Below are positions 56,974-60,027 of a stretch of 60,027 nucleotides of DNA, one piece after another. The DNA lies in NCBI GenBank assembly GCA_030550395.1, contig JAUQPL010000011.1, forward strand, positions 1-60,027, in the 5' to 3' direction. The position numbers were made by a program, and so were the translations under genes. The notes below the pieces were generated by a model, which saw nothing but the letters and a program-made list of their open reading frames with translations, had not been told where the DNA came from and searched no databases. Position 1 is the stretch's first letter; each line of letters begins with the position of its first letter. This DNA is from Bacteroidota bacterium (lineage in GTDB: Bacteria > Bacteroidota > Ignavibacteria > Kapaibacteriales > HRBIN21).

Positions 56974-59172
56974 TTACTGACCAACTTCAATCGTACCAAA
57001 GTTGTGGATGGTGGCACCGCTAGCGTTTGTCAAATCGCCGGGAATCTGGAGAGTTACCTCGTTGCCCGATGTTGTGTATACGACTAAGCCAGCATCAATC
57101 GGCTGGTTCCCCGTATCTGGCGCTCCGCTACTAATTGTCGCCGTCCCTGCACGATTGTTAATAAGTTCACCCGGGGGAGTCGCTGAGGCATTCAACGAGA
57201 AGGTTCGTGCACCCGACGTAGAGCCAAACAGTAGAGCACTGTTGGGATTAGACCCGATCGTAACCCGCGCTGCCAGCTGTGTTGGATTGGCTTCAGGTGT
57301 GCTATAGTTGTCAATTGTCCGCACGTATCCGACATGGACGGTGAAGCCATCAATGACAACCTCATCCGTGGGTGAGGGCTCTACACCTTCATCCCAGGTA
57401 CCGGGGTTCGACCAACGACCATGGTTTATAGCATAGAAAATGCTCGGACCGCCGCGGAGTAAGAGGTCGTTGCCCGAAGCAATATATGCCAGACCATTAG
57501 GAACGGCTCCTGAAGTCCCTTGAACCCCTGCCAATTCAATGTAACCCAGGTTGGGCCCCGCGGCAGTCAAACGGCTATACGGGTTCCCCGTCGCCACCTT
57601 CTCCGGTGTCCCTGCGGACGGAGACTCATAGAACCGCAGATTCCCCTGATTGACATTAGGATTCCACGTGCCCGGAATATCGCTCTGCTTATAGCCCACC
57701 CGGAATGTCGCTGTCCAATTGTTGGAACCTGCCCAAGCAACGGTCACCTTGCGATTTACATCGCGTGTATTGTCATAGTTGTTCGGGGCTGTTTGTGGCC
57801 GATCTGTTATAGTCATCGTGGTAGGAAGCGTACCAGCGGTAAAAGTCACAATAGTCTGAGCATTGTTGAAAGTGTACGCTCCCACCCCGCTGATGGCGCG
57901 CTGCATCGCTCCGATAATCTCTGAATTTGCTCCAGCACCCGAATAGGTCACCGACGCCGATCCATTGGTCATTACCCACGTCTGCCCCGATGCTACCGTA
58001 ATGTCGTCGCTCTGCACAGTCAGGTTCCCTGCCATGTAGACATCTCCACCATTTTCCGTCTGCTTCGTGCCGCCGGAGGTTTGGACATTTCCGAAGGGAT
58101 TGGTATTAACCGTGTACGGAATTGTCTGTCCATTCGCCGTCGCTGTGAAAGCAAGAGTAGAATTCGCATCAAAATTCCAGTTCGTACGGGCAGGCAGATT
58201 GTTCTGGAGAGTTCCTGCGATGGATAAGGTCGTACCATTGTCTAACTGCAGCTGCGCGTTCGTAGAGTTTGCCAGCGACAGGGTTGCCGTACTCTGGACC
58301 GTCGCCGTACCGCCTGCGACGTGGAACAGACCTGCCGTCACCGTCACGTTGTCTCCATATGTGGCTGTTCCCGTACTGCGCAGCTCGGCAAAGGTTGTCA
58401 ACGGCGTTGGATCATTGATAGTAATAGGGCCACTGGCTGTCACATCCACGGCGAACAGCTGTCCCTCTAGCTGCAAGGTCGTCCCCGAAGCGCTGGAGAA
58501 GTTCCCCATCAGATTGATACTCTGGTTATCCGCTATTGTCTTTATGCTCGTCCCAGAAGCACAAGCGCCTGAACCGGTCATAATCGCCAGATTGTTATAG
58601 CGGTTTGTCGTACCCGCTGCTGCCGTTTCCGGGAAAATCGTCTGGTTACCGGTGCCATCATAGTAGAAGGTTCCTGTATACGTCCGGTCCCCACTACCAC
58701 TCACCACATTATAGGTCCCCGATACATACACTGCATCCGGGATTGCCTTCGTGCTGGCACCCGCCATTTCCAGATTCGTGTAATACCGCGCCTGTACGTT
58801 CTGATTGCCCGAAGTAGCCGTATACCGCATGTTGCCCGGGACCCGGAAATTACAGGCAGAACCCAACGCCGTAGTACCTGCTGGATTGGAGGACAAATCC
58901 GTGAATCTGTTATCTGTTCCCTGGAATTCAAACCAGCCGTTGTTGACAATCTGGCTGAGATTTGAGTTCCCGTTCCGGAATTCCCCAGTGCTAAACGTAA
59001 AGCGAATGGTACCCGTTGAGGTGTTGTTAATTTGTCCGCTCGCTTGGTTGATCAAGTGGCGCTTGATAACCAGTGCGCCGTGATTATTCAGCACACCGGA
59101 GTTGTAGAAATCCTGAGCCACAACCACCGCCGCTGTCAAGGCTACAAGAAGCCACGCTGCCAGCCCTTTCAT
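56974..59172 (-). CDS. Secreted Asn/Thr/Gly-rich beta-repeat protein
   Basis: 732 residues from the ATG at 59172, chosen because AAGGG lies 7 bases upstream. A signal peptide (GLAAWLLVALTAAVVVAQ) is followed by SGVLNNHGALVIKRHL. Then come hundreds of residues low in charge and rich in Thr, Asn, Gly, Ser and Ala, as in parallel beta-helix surface proteins. Near 580-615 GRWSNPGTWDEGVEPSPTDE resembles a G8-type segment. The C-terminus ends LTNASGATIHNFGTIEVGQ, echoed by the neighbouring gene. There is no T9SS sorting domain. It is likely an adhesin or envelope-layer component, and the function is unproven. Confidence 0.78.
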   Translation of the reverse strand: MKGLAAWLLVALTAAVVVAQDFYNSGVLNNHGALVIKRHLINQASGQINNTSTGTIRFTFSTGEFRNGNSNLSQIVNNGWFEFQGTDNRFTDLSSNPAGTTALGSACNFRVPGNMRYTATSGNQNVQARYYTNLEMAGASTKAIPDAVYVSGTYNVVSGSGDRTYTGTFYYDGTGNQTIFPETAAAGTTNRYNNLAIMTGSGACASGTSIKTIADNQSINLMGNFSSASGTTLQLEGQLFAVDVTASGPITINDPTPLTTFAELRSTGTATYGDNVTVTAGLFHVAGGTATVQSTATLSLANSTNAQLQLDNGTTLSIAGTLQNNLPARTNWNFDANSTLAFTATANGQTIPYTVNTNPFGNVQTSGGTKQTENGGDVYMAGNLTVQSDDITVASGQTWVMTNGSASVTYSGAGANSEIIGAMQRAISGVGAYTFNNAQTIVTFTAGTLPTTMTITDRPQTAPNNYDNTRDVNRKVTVAWAGSNNWTATFRVGYKQSDIPGTWNPNVNQGNLRFYESPSAGTPEKVATGNPYSRLTAAGPNLGYIELAGVQGTSGAVPNGLAYIASGNDLLLRGGPSIFYAINHGRWSNPGTWDEGVEPSPTDEVVIDGFTVHVGYVRTIDNYSTPEANPTQLAARVTIGSNPNSALLFGSTSGARTFSLNASATPPGELINNRAGTATISSGAPDTGNQPIDAGLVVYTTSGNEVTLQIPGDLTNASGATIHNFGTIEVGQ

Positions 59173-59238
59173 AACAACACCCTTCATCGCTCCATCCATA
59201 CTCGTTGTGGGACATACACTCTGACTATCACATTGCCG

Positions 59239-59258
59239 CTGGGAGAGACACCTCCCAG
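59239..59258 (-). other. Leader hairpin before the beta-repeat gene
   Basis: Arms CTGGGAG (59239-59245) and CTCCCAG (59252-59258) flank a 6-base loop, 67 bases before the ATG at 59172. It may stabilise or regulate the leader. A promoter near-match (GAATTTTG, 59281-59288, minus strand) lies just upstream. Confidence 0.4.
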
Positions 59259-59320
59259 GGTCGGCTCATTTCCACCGGCACAAAATTCGGAGTTCTTTTC
59301 CATCTCCTCAATCCGTAAAA

Positions 59321-59758
59321 CTACGGAGGTCCGACCTCCACTGTGCCACTGTTGGTTATCGTGCCGTTATTATTCAGGTTGCCTTGAACCTGTAGGTTCC
59401 CCGGCGCCTGGCGCGTCAGCGTTGCTGAGGTTCCGATAGTCATATCTTGCGTTACCTGCATGAGCGAATTTCCTTGAAGCTCCACGCTTCCATCCTGTAT
59501 CGTCACATTCCCTGTTACCTGAAGCGTAGCACTATCGTAGACTTGCAGCACCGCCGCAGCACCCTGTTGCTGGACATCTCCATTGACCACAACCTGGGTA
59601 TTTTCCCGTATGACAATCTGTGCGCCATTGTTGACGACGAGCTGGCCCATTGCCGGGATCGTGAGCGCAAGAATTGCCATCACTACCGGAAACTCCCTGC
59701 TCATCCAACGGCTCAGACGCAACAAAACCGACTCAGCGAGGACAGGGAGCAACCTCAT
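59321..59758 (-). CDS. Small secreted beta-repeat protein
   Basis: 145 residues from the ATG at 59758, which shares one base with the upstream stop (TAATG); the ATG at 59704 would give a more ordinary signal peptide (PVVMAILALTIPAMG). The mature part is a regular array of short beta turns: VVNNGAQIVIREN, VVVNGDVQQQG, LQVTGNVTIQDGSVELQGNSL. It ends LNNNGTITNSGTVEVGPP, close to the end of the next protein. Stop and post-stop bases form a GGAGGT/ACCTCC inverted repeat (59325-59339). Function unknown; likely at the cell surface. Confidence 0.7.
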   Translation of the reverse strand: MRLLPVLAESVLLRLSRWMSREFPVVMAILALTIPAMGQLVVNNGAQIVIRENTQVVVNGDVQQQGAAAVLQVYDSATLQVTGNVTIQDGSVELQGNSLMQVTQDMTIGTSATLTRQAPGNLQVQGNLNNNGTITNSGTVEVGPP

Positions 59759-60027
59759 TAGCGCATCCCCAAAGACCGTTGAGGAACCTGAAGGGATTGG
59801 AGAATTTCTCGGAGCTGCTGCAGCTCCTGCCGTATACGCTGCAGCTCTTGCCGAAGCTCAGCATTCTCTTGCTCCAAAGCTACCAGACGAGCGCTCATCT
59901 GTTCACCGTGCTCTGCTCTCCGGGATATGCCCTCCATTTGCTCAGCCAAGGCCTTCACTCCCAACAGCGCCACACCCGCCACATCGGAGGCGGCCAAGTA
60001 CTTGTCAACCTCCGGGTTCGGCCGCCG
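59758..60027 (-). CDS. C-terminal coiled-coil end of a larger protein (partial)
   Basis: The minus-strand frame is open from the window edge (60027) to a TAA at 59758, about 89 residues; the N-terminal part lies beyond the window. It begins RRPNPEVDKYLAASDVAGVALLGVKAL and continues as a heptad-rich helix (LEQENAELRQELQRIRQEL). The layout, a short conserved helix then a long coiled coil at the very C-terminus, resembles the S74-type chaperone end of tail-fibre-like surface proteins, but this is a weak resemblance. It shares one base with the next gene's start (TAATG). Confidence 0.55.
   Translation of the reverse strand, partial: RRPNPEVDKYLAASDVAGVALLGVKALAEQMEGISRRAEHGEQMSARLVALEQENAELRQELQRIRQELQQLREILQSLQVPQRSLGMR

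Overview
The window reads as a compact chromosome segment from the Bacteroidota/Chlorobiota (FCB) side of the bacteria, possibly a Kapabacteria- or Ignavibacteria-like lineage. Three things point there. One product (53563-54801) ends in a type IX secretion (T9SS) type A sorting domain. The cluster exbB-exbD-exbD-tonB-small membrane protein-PstS-like lipoprotein-TPR protein is a layout typical of Bacteroidota. Ten operon heads carry a Bacteroidota-type -7 element, TAnnTTTG, nearly always preceded by G. There is no rRNA in the window, so the lineage is an inference. I see no tRNA or rRNA gene, insertion sequence, prophage, CRISPR array or replication origin, and no gene-free stretch longer than 300 bases; the longest is 19098-19364.

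Layout. 1-11.8 kb: the N-terminal part of a large secreted surface protein, gyrA, a family 9 glycosyltransferase, an HDAC-like deacetylase, a non-catalytic M16 peptidase-like protein, an SDR oxidoreductase, radC, cutA, a small membrane protein and the Fe-S carrier Mrp. 11.8-19.1 kb: rplU-rpmA-mdh, then the ExbB/ExbD/ExbD/TonB energy-transduction operon with a PstS-like lipoprotein and a TPR protein. 19.4-25.6 kb: recG, convergent with rplM-rpsI-rpsB-tsf-pyrH-frr. 25.7-34.8 kb: two tandem paralogous lipoproteins, alanine dehydrogenase, a FadL-like outer-membrane protein, and a minus-strand operon ctpA-DUF3108-BadF kinase-gamma carbonic anhydrase-OB-fold protein. 34.9-41.0 kb: a PafA-like phosphatase, then the tightly overlapped trkH-trkA-PD40-tlpA-redoxin operon.

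41.1-51.8 kb is the classic translation/RNA operon rimP-nusA-infB-rbfA-truB-ribF-rpsO-pnp, headed by an unrecognised lipoprotein gene. 51.8-60.0 kb is a minus-strand cell-surface block. It holds a coiled-coil C-terminus cut by the window edge, two secreted proteins rich in Asn/Gly/Thr beta-repeats, a large secreted protein with a dockerin-like end, a T9SS substrate, an OmpA-domain protein and a receiver-only response regulator. Most junctions there are 1- or 4-base stop/start overlaps.

No clearly new defence or mobile system is visible. The strongest unexplained signals are the shared GTAnnTTTG promoter family, with an identical 17-base promoter/discriminator in front of rplM and rimP; the surface-protein block whose neighbours share N- and C-terminal motifs; the receiver protein in the surface operon; and a 26-codon Cys-rich ORF between tonB and its downstream neighbour.
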